This document shows, piece after piece, positions 19,901 through 34,600 of a stretch of DNA of 64,000 bases. The notes beneath the pieces were generated by a model, which was given only the letters and a program-made list of their open reading frames with translations, was not told where the DNA came from and did not search any database. The stretch covers positions 124,001-188,000 of the forward strand of contig JAJQJQ010000055.1 in the NCBI GenBank assembly GCA_028622995.1, read 5' to 3'. Both the position numbers and the translations under genes were made by a program. Source of the DNA: Panagrolaimus kolymaensis. Its lineage: Eukaryota; Nematoda; Chromadorea; Rhabditida; Panagrolaimidae. Positions within the stretch are counted from its first letter, which is position 1, and every line of letters starts with the position of its first letter.

Positions 19901-22900
19901 CGGCGTTTTAAAATTATCTGGAATTTCATTTCCAGCAACAACATCGAATTTAGTATTTTTTTGAATAAAAAAATTTAGTTCTGGATCTTATTAAAATAAA
20001 ATTGATATTTGCAATTGGGCCTTCTATTTTTATTATGTTGTTGGCTTCAATGCGGCGTTTTAAAATTATCTGGAATTTCATTTCCAGCAACAACATCGAA
20101 TTTAGTATTTTTTTGAATAAAAAAATTTAGTTCTGGATCTTATTAAAATAAAATTGATATTTGCAATTGGGCCTTCTATTTTTATTATGTTGTTGGCTTC
20201 AATGCGGCGTTTTAAAATTATCTGGAATTTCATTTCCAGCAACAACATCGAATTTAGTATTTTTTTGAATAAAAAAATTTAGTTCTGGATCTTATTAAAA
20301 TAAAATTGATATTTGCAATTGGGCCTTCTATTTTTATTATGTTGTTGGCTTCAATGCAGCGTTTTAAAATTATCTGGAATTTCATTTCCAACAACAACAT
20401 CGAATTTAGTATTTTTTTGAGAAACAAAATTTAGTTCTGGATCTTATTAAAATAAAATTGATATTTGCAATTGGGCCTTCTATTTTTATTATGTTGTTGG
20501 CTTCAATGCGGCGTTTTAAAATTATCTGGAATATCATTTCCAACAACAACATCGAATTTAGTATTTTTTTGAATAAAAAAATTTAGTTCTGGATCTTATT
20601 AAAATAAAATTGATATTTGCAATTGGGCCTTCTATTTTTATTATGTTGTTGGCTTCAATGCAGCGTTTTAAAATTATCTGGAATTTCATTTCCAACAACA
20701 ACATCGAATTTAGTAATTTTTTGAGAAACAAAATTTAGTTCTGGATCTTATTAAAATAAAATTGATATTTGCAATTGGGCCTTCTATTTTTATTATGTTG
20801 TTGGCTTCAATGCGGCGTTTTAAAATTATCTGGAATTTCATTTCCAGCAACAACATCGAATTTAGTATTTTTTTGAATAAAAAAATTTAGTTCTGGATCT
20901 TATTAAAATAAAATTGATATTTGCAATTGGGCCTTCTATTTTTATTATGTTGTTGGCTTCAATGCAGCGTTTTAAAATTATCTGGAATTTTATTTCCAAC
21001 AACAACATCGAATTTAGTATTTTTTTGAGAAACAAAATTTAGTTCTGGATCTTATTAAAATAAAATTGATATTTGCATTTGGGCCTTCTATTTTTATTAT
21101 GTTGTTGGCTTCAATGCGGCGTTTTAAAATTATCTGGAATTTCATTTCCAGCAACAACATCGAATTTAGTATTTTTTTGAATAAAAAAATTTAGTTCTGG
21201 ATCTTATTAAAATAAAATTGATATTTGCAATTGGGCCTTCTATTTTTATTATGTTGTTGGCTTCAATGCGGCGTTTTAAAATTATCTGGAATTTCATTTC
21301 CAGCAACAACATCGAATTTAGTATTTTTTTGAATAAAAAAATTTAGTTCTGGATCTTATTAAAATAAAATTGATATTTGCAATTGGGCCTTCTATTTTTA
21401 TTATGTTGTTGGCTTCAATGCAGCGTTTTAAAATTATCTGGAATTTCATTTCCAACAACAACATCGAATTTAGTATTTTTTTGAGAAACAAAATTTAGTT
21501 CTGGATCTTATTAAAATAAAATTGATATTTGCAATTGGGCCTTCTATTTTTATTATGTTGTTGGCTTCAATGCGGCGTTTTAAAATTATCTGGAATATCA
21601 TTTCCAACAACAACATCGAATTTAGTATTTTTTTGAATAAAAAAATTTAGTTCTGGATCTTATTAAAATAAAATTGATATTTGCAATTGGGCCTTCTATT
21701 TTTATTATGTTGTTGGCTTCAATGCAGCGTTTTAAAATTATCTGGAATTTCATTTCCAACAACAACATCGAATTTAGTAATTTTTTGAGAAACAAAATTT
21801 AGTTCTGGATCTTATTAAAATAAAATTGATATTTGCAATTGGGCCTTCTATTTTTATTATGTTGTTGGCTTCAATGCGGCGTTTTAAAATTATCTGGAAT
21901 TTCATTTCCAGCAACAACATCGAATTTAGTATTTTTTTGAATAAAAAAATTTAGTTCTGGATCTTATTAAAATAAAATTGATATTTGCAATTGGGCCTTC
22001 TATTTTTATTATGTTGTTGGCTTCAATGCAGCGTTTTAAAATTATCTGGAATTTCATTTCCAACAACAACATCGAATTTAGTATTTTTTTGAGAAACAAA
22101 ATTTAGTTCTGGATCTTATTAAAATAAAATTGATATTTGCAATTGGTCCTTCTATTTTTATTATGTTGTTGGCTTCAATGCGGCGTTTTAAAATTATCTG
22201 GAATTTCATTTCCAGCAACAACATCGAATTTAGTATTTTTTTGAATAAAAAAATTTAGTTCTGGATCTTATTAAAATAAAATTGATATTTGCAATTGGGC
22301 CTTCTATTTTTATTATGTTGTTGGCTTCAATGCGGCGTTTTAAAATTATCTGGAATTTCATTTCCAGCAACAACATCGAATTTAGTATTTTTTTGAATAA
22401 AAAAATTTAGTTCTGGATCTTATTAAAATAAAATTGATATTTGCAATTGGGCCTTCTATTTTTATTATGTTGTTGGCTTCAATGCAGCGTTTTAAAATTA
22501 TCTGGAATTTCATTTCCAACAACAACATCGAATTTAGTATTTTTTTGAGAAACAAAATTTAGTTCTGGATCTTATTAAAATAAAATTGATATTTGCAATT
22601 GGGCCTTCTATTTTTATTATGTTGTTGGCTTCAATGCAGCGTTTTAAAATTATCTGGAATTTCATTTCCAACAACAACATCGAATTTAGTATTTTTTTGA
22701 ATAAAAAAATTTAGTTCTGGATCTTATTAAAATAAAATTGATATTTGCAATTGGGCCTTCTATTTTTATTATGTTGTTGGCTTCAATGCAGCGTTTTAAA
22801 ATTATCTGGAATTTCATTTCCAACAACAACATCGAATTTAGTATTTTTTTGAGAAACAAAATTTAGTTCTGGATCTTATTAAAATAAAATTGATATTTGC

Positions 22901-24760
22901 AATTGGGCCTTCTATTTTTATTATGTTGTTGGCTTCAATGCGGCGTTTTAAAATTATCTGGAATTTCATTTCCAGCAACAACAACGAATTTAGTATTTTT
23001 TTGAGAAACAAAATTTAGTTCTGGATCTTATTAAAATAAAATTGATATTTGCAATTGGGCCTTCTATTTTTATTATATTGTTGGCTTCAATGCGGCGTTT
23101 TTAAATTATCTGGAATTTCATTTCCAGCAACAACATCGAATTTAGTATTTTTTTGAATTAAAAAATTTAGTTCTGGATCTTATTAAAATAAAATTGATAT
23201 TTGCAATTGGGCCTTCTATTTTTATTATGTTGTTGGCTTCAATGCGGCGTTTTTAAATTATCTGGAATTTCATTTCCAGCAACAACATCGAATTTAGTAT
23301 TTTTTTGAATTAAAAAATTTAGTTCTGGATCTTATTAAAATAAAATTGATATTTGCAATTGGGCCTTCTATTTTTATTATGTTGTTGGCTTCAATGCGGC
23401 GTTTTAAAATTATCTGGAATTTCATTTCCAGCAACAACAACGAATTTAGTATTTTTTTGAGAAACAAAATTTAGTTCTGGATCTTATTAAAATAAAATTG
23501 ATATTTGCAATTGGGCCTTCTATTTTTATTATGTTGTTGGCTTCAATGCGGCGTTTTTAAATTATCTGGAATTTCATTTCCAGCAACAACATCGAATTTA
23601 GTATTTTTTTGAATTAAAAAATTTAGTTCTGGATCTTATTAAAATAAAATTGATATTTGCAATTGGGCCTTCTATTTTTATTATGTTGTTGGCTTCAATG
23701 CAGCGTTTTAAAATTATCTGGAATTTCATTTCCAACAACAACATCGAATTTAGTATTTTTTTGAGAAACAAAATTTAGTTCTGGATCTTATTAAAATAAA
23801 ATTGATATTTGCAATTGGGCCTTCTATTTTTATTATGTTGTTGGCTTCAATGCGGCGTTTTAAAATTATCTGGAATTTCATTTCCAGCAACAACATCGAA
23901 TTTAGTATTTTTTTGAATAAAAAAATTTAGTTCTGGATCTTATTAAAATAAAATTGATATTTGCAATTGGGCCTTCTATTTTTATTATGTTGTTGGCTTC
24001 AATGCAGCGTTTTAAAATTATCTGGAATTTCATTTCCAGAAACAACATCGAATTTAGTATTTTTTTGAATAAAAAAATTTAGTTCTGGATCTTATTAAAA
24101 TAAAATTGATATTTGCAATTGGGCCTTCTATTTTTATTATGTTGTTGGCTTCAATGCGGCGTTTTTAAATTATCTGGAATTTCATTTCCAGCAACAACAT
24201 CGAATTTAGTATTTTTTTGAATTAAAAAATTTAGTTCTGGATCTTATTAAAATAAAATTGATATTTGCAATTGGGCCTTCTATTTTTATTATGTTGTTGG
24301 CTTCAATGCGGCGTTTTTAAATTATCTGGAATTTCATTTCCAGCAACAACATCGAATTTAGTATTTTTTTGAATTAAAAAATTTAGTTCTGGATCTTATT
24401 AAAATAAAATTGATATTTGCAATTGGGCCTTCTATTTTTATTATGTTGTTGGCTTCAATGCAGCGTTTTAAAATTATCTGGAATTTCATTTCCAACAACA
24501 ACATCGAATTTAGTATTTTTTTGAGAAACAAAATTTAGTTCTGGATCTTATTAAAATAAAATTGATATTTGCAATTGGGCCTTCTATTTTTATTATGTTG
24601 TTGGCTTCAATGCGGCGTTTTTAAATTATCTGGAATTTCATTTCCAGCAACAACATCGAATTTAGTATTTTTTTGAATTAAAAAATTTAGTTCTGGATCT
24701 TATTAAAATAAAATTGATATTTGCAATTGGGCCTTCTATTTTTATTATGTTGTTGGCTTC

Positions 24761-26580
24761 AATGCAGCGTTTTAAAATTATCTGGAATTTCATTTCCAAC
24801 AACAACATCGAATTTAGTATTTTTTTGAGAAACAAAATTTAGTTCTGGATCTTATTAAAATAAAATTGATATTTGCAATTGGGCCTTCTATTTTTATTAT
24901 GTTGTTGGCTTCAATGCGGCGTTTTAAAATTATCTGGAATTTCATTTCCAGCAACAACATCGAATTTAGTATTTTTTTGATTAAAAATTTAGTTCTGGAT
25001 CTTATTAAAATAAAATTGATATTTGCAATTGGGCCTTCTATTTTTATTATGTTGTTGGCTTCAATGCAGCGTTTTAAAATTATCTGGAATTTCATTTCCA
25101 GCAACAACATCGAATTTAGTATTTTTTTGAATAAAAAAATTTAGTTCTGGATCTTATTAAAATAAAATTGATATTTGCAATTGGGCCTTCTATTTTTATT
25201 ATGTTGTTGGCTTCAATGCGGCGTTTTTAAATTATCTGGAATATCATTTCCAACAACAACATCGAATTTAGTATTTTTTTGAATAAAAAAATTTAGTTCT
25301 GGATCTTATTAAAATAAAATTGATATTTGCAATTGGGCCTTCTATTTTTATTATGTTGTTGGCTTCAATGCAGCGTTTTAAAATTAGCTGGAATTTCATT
25401 TCCAACAACAACATCGAATTTAGTATTTTTTTGAGAAACAAAATTTAGTTCTAGATCTTATTAAAATAAAATTGATATTTGCAATTGGGCCTTCTATTTT
25501 TATTATGTTGTTGGCTTCAATGCAGCGTTTTAAAATTATCTGGAATTTCATTTCCAGCAACAACAACGAATTTAGTATTTTTTTGAGAAACAAAATTTAG
25601 TTCTGGATCTTATTAAAATAAAATTGATATTTGCAATTGGGCCTTCTATTTTTATTATGTTGTTGGCTTCAATGCAGCGTTTTAAAATTATCTGGAATTT
25701 CATTTCCAACAACAACATCGAATTTAGTATTTTTTTGAGAAACAAAATTTAGTTCTGGATCTTATTAAAATAAAATTGATATTTGCAATTGGGCCTTCTA
25801 TTTTTATTATGTTGTTGGCTTCAATGCGGCGTTTTAAAATTATCTGGAATTTCATTTCCAGCAACAACATCGAATTTAGTATTTTTTTGATTAAAAATTT
25901 AGTTCTGGATCTTATTAAAATAAAATTGATATTTGCAATTGGGCCTTCTATTTTTATTATGTTGTTGGCTTCAATGCAGCGTTTTAAAATTATCTGGAAT
26001 TTCATTTCCAGCAACAACATCGAATTTAGTATTTTTTTGAATAAAAAAATTTAGTTCTGGATCTTATTAAAATAAAATTGATATTTGCAATTGGGCCTTC
26101 TATTTTTATTATGTTGTTGGCTTCAATGCGGCGTTTTTAAATTATCTGGAATATCATTTCCAACAACAACATCGAATTTAGTATTTTTTTGAATAAAAAA
26201 ATTTAGTTCTGGATCTTATTAAAATAAAATTGATATTTGCAATTGGGCCTTCTATTTTTATTATGTTGTTGGCTTCAATGCAGCGTTTTAAAATTAGCTG
26301 GAATTTCATTTCCAACAACAACATCGAATTTAGTATTTTTTTGAGAAACAAAATTTAGTTCTAGATCTTATTAAAATAAAATTGATATTTGCAATTGGGC
26401 CTTCTATTTTTATTATGTTGTTGGCTTCAATGCAGCGTTTTAAAATTATCTGGAATTTCATTTCCAGCAACAACAACGAATTTAGTATTTTTTTGAGAAA
26501 CAAAATTTAGTTCTGGATCTTATTAAAATAAAATTGATATTTGCAATTGGGCCTTCTATTTTTATTATGTTGTTGGCTTC
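24761..26580 (+). repeat. Two tandem copies of a 910-bp six-monomer block
   Basis: Copies are about 24,761-25,670 and 25,671-26,580. They share rare variants 910 bp apart: a shortened GATTAAAAATTTAG segment (about 24,979 and 25,889) and a CTAGATCT change (about 25,451 and 26,361). The period is 6 x 152 minus 2 bp, which marks the block as one recent unequal-exchange duplication. Confidence 0.85.
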
Positions 26581-27040
26581 AATGCAGCGTTTTAAAATTA
26601 TCTGGAATTTCATTTCCAGCAACAACATCGAATTTAGTATTTTTTTGAATAAAAAAATTTAGTTCTGGATCTTATTAAAATAAAATTGATATTTGCAATT
26701 GGGCCTTCTATTTTTATTATGTTGTTGGCTTCAATGCAGCGTTTTAAAATTATCTGGAATTTCATTTCCAGCAACAACATCGAATTTAGTATTTTTTTGA
26801 ATAAAAAAATTTAGTTCTGGATCTTATTAAAATAAAATTGATATTTGCAATTGGGCCTTCTATTTTTATTATGTTGTTGGCTTCAATGCAGCGTTTTAAA
26901 ATTATCTGGAATTTCATTTCCAGCAACAACAACGAATTTAGTATTTTTTTGAGAAACAAAATTTAGTTCTGGATCTTATTAAAATAAAATTGATATTTGC
27001 AATTGGGCCTTCTATTTTTATTATGTTGTTGGCTTCAATG

Positions 27041-28864
27041 CGGCGTTTTTAAATTATCTGGAATATCATTTCCAACAACAACATCGAATTTAGTATTTTT
27101 TTGAATAAAAAAATTTAGTTCTGGATCTTATTAAAATAAAATTGATATTTGCAATTGGGCCTTCTATTTTTATTATGTTGTTGGCTTCAATGCAGCGTTT
27201 TAAAATTAGCTGGAATTTCATTTCCAACAACAACATCGAATTTAGTATTTTTTTGAGAAACAAAATTTAGTTCTGGATCTTATTAAAATAAAATTGATAT
27301 TTGCAATTGGGCCTTCTATTTTTATTATGTTGTTGGCTTCAATGCGGCGTTTTAAAATTATCTGGAATTTCATTTCCAGCAACAACATCGAATTTAGTAT
27401 TTTTTTGAATAAAAAAATTTAGTTCTGGATCTTATTAAAATAAAATTGATATTTGCAATTGGGCCTTCTATTTTTATTATGTTGTTGGCTTCAATGCAGC
27501 GTTTTAAAATTATCTGGAATTTCATTTCCAGCAACAACAACGAATTTAGTATTTTTTTGAGAAACAAAATTTAGTTCTGGATCTTATTAAAATAAAATTG
27601 ATATTTGCAATTGGGCCTTCTATTTTTATTATGTTGTTGGCTTCAATGCGGCGTTTTAAAATTATCTGGAATTTCATTTCCAGCAACAACAACGAATTTA
27701 GTATTTTTTTGAGAAACAAAATTTAGTTCTGGATCTTATTAAAATAAAATTGATATTTGCAATTGGGCCTTCTATTTTTATTATGTTGTTGGCTTCAATG
27801 CGGCGTTTTTAAATTATCTGGAATATCATTTCCAACAACAACATCGAATTTAGTATTTTTTTGAATAAAAAAATTTAGTTCTGGATCTTATTAAAATAAA
27901 ATTGATATTTGCAATTGGGCCTTCTATTTTTATTATGTTGTTGGCTTCAATGCAGCGTTTTAAAATTAGCTGGAATTTCATTTCCAACAACAACATCGAA
28001 TTTAGTATTTTTTTGAGAAACAAAATTTAGTTCTGGATCTTATTAAAATAAAATTGATATTTGCAATTGGGCCTTCTATTTTTATTATGTTGTTGGCTTC
28101 AATGCGGCGTTTTAAAATTATCTGGAATTTCATTTCCAGCAACAACATCGAATTTAGTATTTTTTTGAATAAAAAAATTTAGTTCTGGATCTTATTAAAA
28201 TAAAATTGATATTTGCAATTGGGCCTTCTATTTTTATTATGTTGTTGGCTTCAATGCAGCGTTTTAAAATTATCTGGAATTTCATTTCCAGCAACAACAA
28301 CGAATTTAGTATTTTTTTGAGAAACAAAATTTAGTTCTGGATCTTATTAAAATAAAATTGATATTTGCAATTGGGCCTTCTATTTTTATTATGTTGTTGG
28401 CTTCAATGCGGCGTTTTAAAATTATCTGGAATTTCATTTCCAGCAACAACAACGAATTTAGTATTTTTTTGAGAAACAAAATTTAGTTCTGGATCTTATT
28501 AAAATAAAATTGATATTTGCAATTGGGCCTTCTATTTTTATTATGTTGTTGGCTTCAATGCGGCGTTTTTAAATTATCTGGAATATCATTTCCAACAACA
28601 ACATCGAATTTAGTATTTTTTTGAATAAAAAAATTTAGTTCTGGATCTTATTAAAATAAAATTGATATTTGCAATTGGGCCTTCTATTTTTATTATGTTG
28701 TTGGCTTCAATGCAGCGTTTTAAAATTAGCTGGAATTTCATTTCCAACAACAACATCGAATTTAGTATTTTTTTGAGAAACAAAATTTAGTTCTGGATCT
28801 TATTAAAATAAAATTGATATTTGCAATTGGGCCTTCTATTTTTATTATGTTGTTGGCTTCAATG
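27041..28864 (+). repeat. 760-bp pentameric higher-order repeat
   Basis: Five monomer types follow in fixed order: a CGGCGTTTTT/AATATC type, a CAGCG/TTAGC type, a CGGCG/CCAGC/GAATAAA type, a CAGCG/ACAACG type and a CGGCG/ACAACG type. The first type recurs at 27,041, 27,801 and 28,561, exactly 760 bp apart. Two full copies and part of a third are present. Partial versions of the same order recur at 33-35 kb, 37-42 kb and 43.9-44.9 kb. Confidence 0.85.
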
Positions 28865-29776
28865 CGGCGTTTTAAAATTATCTGGAATTTCATTTCCAGC
28901 AACAACAACGAATTTAGTATTTTTTTGAGAAACAAAATTTAGTTCTGGATCTTATTAAAATAAAATTGATATTTGCAATTGGGCCTTCTATTTTTATTAT
29001 GTTGTTGGCTTCAATGCGGCGTTTTAAAATTATCTGGAATTTCATTTCCAGCAACAACAACGAATTTAGTATTTTTTTGAATAAAAAAATTTAGTTCTGG
29101 ATCTTATTAAAATAAAATTGATATTTGCAATTGGGCCTTCTATTTTTATTATGTTGTTGGCTTCAATGCGGCGTTTTAAAATTATCTGGAATTTCATTTC
29201 CAGCAACAACATCGAATTTAGTATTTTTTTGAATAAAAAAATTTAGTTCTGGATCTTATTAAAATAAAATTGATATTTGCAATTGGGCCTTCTATTTTTA
29301 TTATGTTGTTGGCTTCAATGCAGCGTTTTAAAATTATCTGGAATTTCATTTCCAACAACAACATCGAATTTAGTATTTTTTTGAGAAACAAAATTTAGTT
29401 CTGGATCTTATTAAAATAAAATTGATATTTGCAATTGGGCCTTCTATTTTTATTATGTTGTTGGCTTCAATGCAGCGTTTTAAAATTAGCTGGAATTTCA
29501 TTTCCAACAACAACATCGAATTTAGTATTTTTTTGAGAAACAAAATTTAGTTCTGGATCTTATTAAAATAAAATTGATATTTGCAATTGGGCCTTCTATT
29601 TTTATTATGTTGTTGGCTTCAATGCGGCGTTTTAAAATTATCTGGAATTTCATTTCCAGCAACAACAACGAATTTAGTATTTTTTTGAGAAACAAAATTT
29701 AGTTCTGGATCTTATTAAAATAAAATTGATATTTGCAATTGGGCCTTCTATTTTTATTATGTTGTTGGCTTCAATG

Positions 29777-31600
29777 CGGCGTTTTAAAATTATCTGGAAT
29801 TTCATTTCCAGCAACAACATCGAATTTAGTATTTTTTTGAATAAAAAAATTTGTTTCTGGATCTTATTAAAATAAAATTGATATTTGCAATTGGGCCTTC
29901 TATTTTTATTATGTTGTTGGCTTCAATGCGGCGTTTTTAAATTATCTGGAATTTCATTTCCAGCAACAACATCGAATTTAGTATTTTTTTGAATAAAAAA
30001 ATTTAGTTCTGGATCTTATTAAAATAAAATTGATATTTGCAATTGGGCCTTCTATTTTTATTATGTTGTTGGCTTCAATGCGGCGTTTTAAAATTATCTG
30101 GAATTTCATTTCCAACAACAACATCGAATTTAGTATTTTTTTGAATAAAAAAATTTAGTTCTGGATCTTATTAAAATAAAATTGATATTTGCAATTGGGC
30201 CTTCTATTTTTATTATGTTGTTGGCTTCAATGCAGCGTTTTAAAATTATCTGGAATTTCATTTCCAACAACAACATCGAATTCAGTATTTTTTTGAGAAA
30301 CAAAATTTAGTTCTGGATCTTATTAAAATAAAATTGATATTTGCAATTGGGCCTTCTATTTTTATTATGTTGTTGGCTTCAATGCGGCGTTTTAAAATTA
30401 TCTGGAATTTCATTTCCAACAACAACATCGAATTTAGTATTTTTTTGAGAAACAAAATTTAGTTCTGGATCTTATTAAAATAAAATTGATATTTGCAATT
30501 GGGCCTTCTATTTTTATTATGTTGTTGGCTTCAATGCGGTGTTTTAAAATTATCTGGAATTTCATTTCCAACAACAACATCGAATTTAGTATTTTTTTGA
30601 ATAAAAAAATTTAGTTCTGGATCTTATTAAAATAAAATTGATATTTGCAATTGGGCCTTCTATTTTTATTATGTTGTTGGCTTCAATGCGGCGTTTTAAA
30701 ATTATCTGGAATTTCATTTCCAGCAACAACATCGAATTTAGTATTTTTTTGAATAAAAAAATTTGTTTCTGGATCTTATTAAAATAAAATTGATATTTGC
30801 AATTGGGCCTTCTATTTTTATTATGTTGTTGGCTTCAATGCGGCGTTTTTAAATTATCTGGAATTTCATTTCCAGCAACAACATCGAATTTAGTATTTTT
30901 TTGAATAAAAAAATTTAGTTCTGGATCTTATTAAAATAAAATTGATATTTGCAATTGGGCCTTCTATTTTTATTATGTTGTTGGCTTCAATGCGGCGTTT
31001 TAAAATTATCTGGAATTTCATTTCCAACAACAACATCGAATTTAGTATTTTTTTGAATAAAAAAATTTAGTTCTGGATCTTATTAAAATAAAATTGATAT
31101 TTGCAATTGGGCCTTCTATTTTTATTATGTTGTTGGCTTCAATGCAGCGTTTTAAAATTATCTGGAATTTCATTTCCAACAACAACATCGAATTTAGTAT
31201 TTTTTTGAGAAACAAAATTTAGTTCTGGATCTTATTAAAATAAAATTGATATTTGCAATTGGGCCTTCTATTTTTATTATGTTGTTGGCTTCAATGCGGC
31301 GTTTTAAAATTATCTGGAATTTCATTTCCAACAACAACATCGAATTTAGTATTTTTTTGAGAAACAAAATTTAGTTCTGGATCTTATTAAAATAAAATTG
31401 ATATTTGCAATTGGGCCTTCTATTTTTATTATGTTGTTGGCTTCAATGCGGTGTTTTAAAATTATCTGGAATTTCATTTCCAACAACAACATCGAATTTA
31501 GTATTTTTTTGAATAAAAAAATTTAGTTCTGGATCTTATTAAAATAAAATTGATATTTGCAATTGGTCCTTCTATTTTTATTATGTTGTTGGCTTCAATG
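29777..31600 (+). repeat. 912-bp hexameric higher-order repeat, two copies
   Basis: Copies are 29,777-30,688 and 30,689-31,600. Private markers shared at 912 bp include TTGTTTCTGG (29,851 and 30,763) and CGGTG (30,537 and 31,449). One copy has a unique ATTCAGTA substitution near 30,281, so they have diverged very little. CGGTG monomers at 36,161, 37,833, 38,289 and 42,696 show that pieces of this block spread further. Confidence 0.85.
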
Positions 31601-34600
31601 CAGCGTTTTAAAATTATCTGGAATATCATTTCCAACAACAACATCGAATTTAGTATTTTTTTGAATAAAAAAATTTAGTTCTGGATCTTATTAAAATAAA
31701 ATTGATATTTGCAATTGGGCCTTCTATTTTTATTATGTTGTTGGCTTCAATGCGGCGTTTTAAAATTATCTGGAATTTCATTTCCAGCAACAACAACGAA
31801 TTTAGTATTTTTTTGAGAAACAAAATTTAGTTCTGGATCTTATTAAAATAAAATTGATATTTGCAATTGGGCCTTCTATTTTTATTATGTTGTTGGCTTC
31901 AATGCAGCGTTTTAAAATTATCTGGAATTTCATTTCCAGCAACAACAACGAATTTAGTATTTTTTTGAGAAACAAAATTTAGTTCTGGATCTTATTAAAA
32001 TAAAATTGATATTTGCAATTGGGCCTTCTATTTTTATTATGTTGTTGGCTTCAATGCGGCGTTTTAAAATTATCTGGAATTTCATTTCCAGCAACAACAT
32101 CGAATTTAGTATTTTTTTGAATAAAAAAATTTAGTTCTGGATCTTATTAAAATAAAATTGATATTTGCAATTGGGCCTTCTATTTTTATTATGTTGTTGG
32201 CTTCAATGCGGCGTTTTAAAATTATCTGGAATTTCATTTCCAGCAACAACATCGAATTTAGTATTTTTTTGAATAAAAAAATTTAGTTCTGGATCTTATT
32301 AAAATAAAATTGATATTTGCAATTGGGCCTTCTATTTTTATTATGTTGTTGGCTTCAATGCAGCGTTTTAAAATTATCTGGAATTTCATTTCCAACAACA
32401 ACATCGAATTTAGTATTTTTTTGAGAAACAAAATTTAGTTCTGGATCTTATTAAAATAAAATTGATATTTGCAATTGGGCCTTCTATTTTTATTATGTTG
32501 TTGGCTTCAATGCGGCGTTTTAAAATTATCTGGAATTTCATTTCCAGCAACAACATCGAATTTAGTATTTTTTTGAATAAAAAAATTTAGTTCTGGATCT
32601 TATTAAAATAAAATTGATATTTGCAATTGGGCCTTCTATTTTTATTATGTTGTTGGCTTCAATGCGGCGTTTTAAAATTATCTGGAATTTCATTTCCAGC
32701 AACAACATCGAATTTAGTATTTTTTTGAATAAAAAAATTTAGTTCTGGATCTTATTAAAATAAAATTGATATTTGCAATTGGGCCTTCTATTTTTATTAT
32801 GTTGTTGGCTTCAATGCAGCGTTTTAAAATTATCTGGAATTTCATTTCCAACAACAACATCGAATTTAGTATTTTTTTGAGAAACAAAATTTAGTTCTGG
32901 ATCTTATTAAAATAAAATTGATATTTGCAATTGGGCCTTCTATTTTTATTATGTTGTTGGCTTCAATGCGGCGTTTTAAAATTATCTGGAATTTCATTTC
33001 CAGCAACAACAACGAATTTAGTATTTTTTTGAGAAACAAAATTTAGTTCTGGATCTTATTAAAATAAAATTGATATTTGCAATTGGGCCTTCTATTTTTA
33101 TTATGTTGTTGGCTTCAATGCGGCGTTTTTAAATTATCTGGAATATCATTTCCAACAACAACATCGAATTTAGTATTTTTTTGAATAAAAAAATTTAGTT
33201 CTGGATCTTATTAAAATAAAATTGATATTTGCAATTGGGCCTTCTATTTTTATTATGTTGTTGGCTTCAATGCAGCGTTTTAAAATTAGCTGGAATTTCA
33301 TTTCCAACAACAACATCGAATTTAGTATTTTTTTGAGAAACAAAATTTAGTTCTGGATCTTATTAAAATAAAATTGATATTTGCAATTGGGCCTTCTATT
33401 TTTATTATGTTGTTGGCTTCAATGCGGCGTTTTAAAATTATCTGGAATTTCATTTCCAGCAACAACAACGAATTTAGTATTTTTTTGAGAAACAAAATTT
33501 AGTTCTGGATCTTATTAAAATAAAATTGATATTTGCAATTGGGCCTTCTATTTTTATTATGTTGTTGGCTTCAATGCGGCGTTTTAAAATTATCTGGAAT
33601 TTCATTTCCAGCAACAACAACGAATTTAGTATTTTTTTGAGAAACAAAATTTAGTTCTGGATCTTATTAAAATAAAATTGATATTTGCAATTGGGCCTTC
33701 TATTTTTATTATGTTGTTGGCTTCAATGCGGCGTTTTAAAATTAGCTGGAATTTCATTTCCAACAACAACATCGAATTTAGTATTTTTTTGAGAAACAAA
33801 ATTTAGTTCTGGATCTTATTAAAATAAAATTGATATTTGCAATTGGGCCTTCTATTTTTATTATGTTGTTGGCTTCAATGCGGCGTTTTAAAATTATCTG
33901 GAATTTCATTTCCAGCAACAACAACGAATTTAGTATTTTTTTGAGAAACAAAATTTAGTTCTGGATCTTATTAAAATAAAATTGATATTTGCAATTGGGC
34001 CTTCTATTTTTATTATGTTGTTGGCTTCAATGCGGCGTTTTAAAATTATCTGGAATTTCATTTCCAGCAACAACAACGAATTTAGTATTTTTTTGAGAAA
34101 CAAAATTTAGTTCTGGATCTTATTAAAATAAAATTGATATTTGCAATTGGGCCTTCTATTTTTATTATGTTGTTGGCTTCAATGCAGCGTTTTAAAATTA
34201 GCTGGAATTTCATTTCCAACAACAACATCGAATTTAGTATTTTTTTGAGAAACAAAATTTAGTTCTGGATCTTATTAAAATAAAATTGATATTTGCAATT
34301 GGGCCTTCTATTTTTATTATGTTGTTGGCTTCAATGCGGCGTTTTAAAATTATCTGGAATTTCATTTCCAGCAACAACAACGAATTTAGTATTTTTTTGA
34401 GAAACAAAATTTAGTTCTGGATCTTATTAAAATAAAATTGATATTTGCAATTGGGCCTTCTATTTTTATTATGTTGTTGGCTTCAATGCGGCGTTTTAAA
34501 ATTATCTGGAATTTCATTTCCAGCAACAACAACGAATTTAGTATTTTTTTGAGAAACAAAATTTAGTTCTGGATCTTATTAAAATAAAATTGATATTTGC

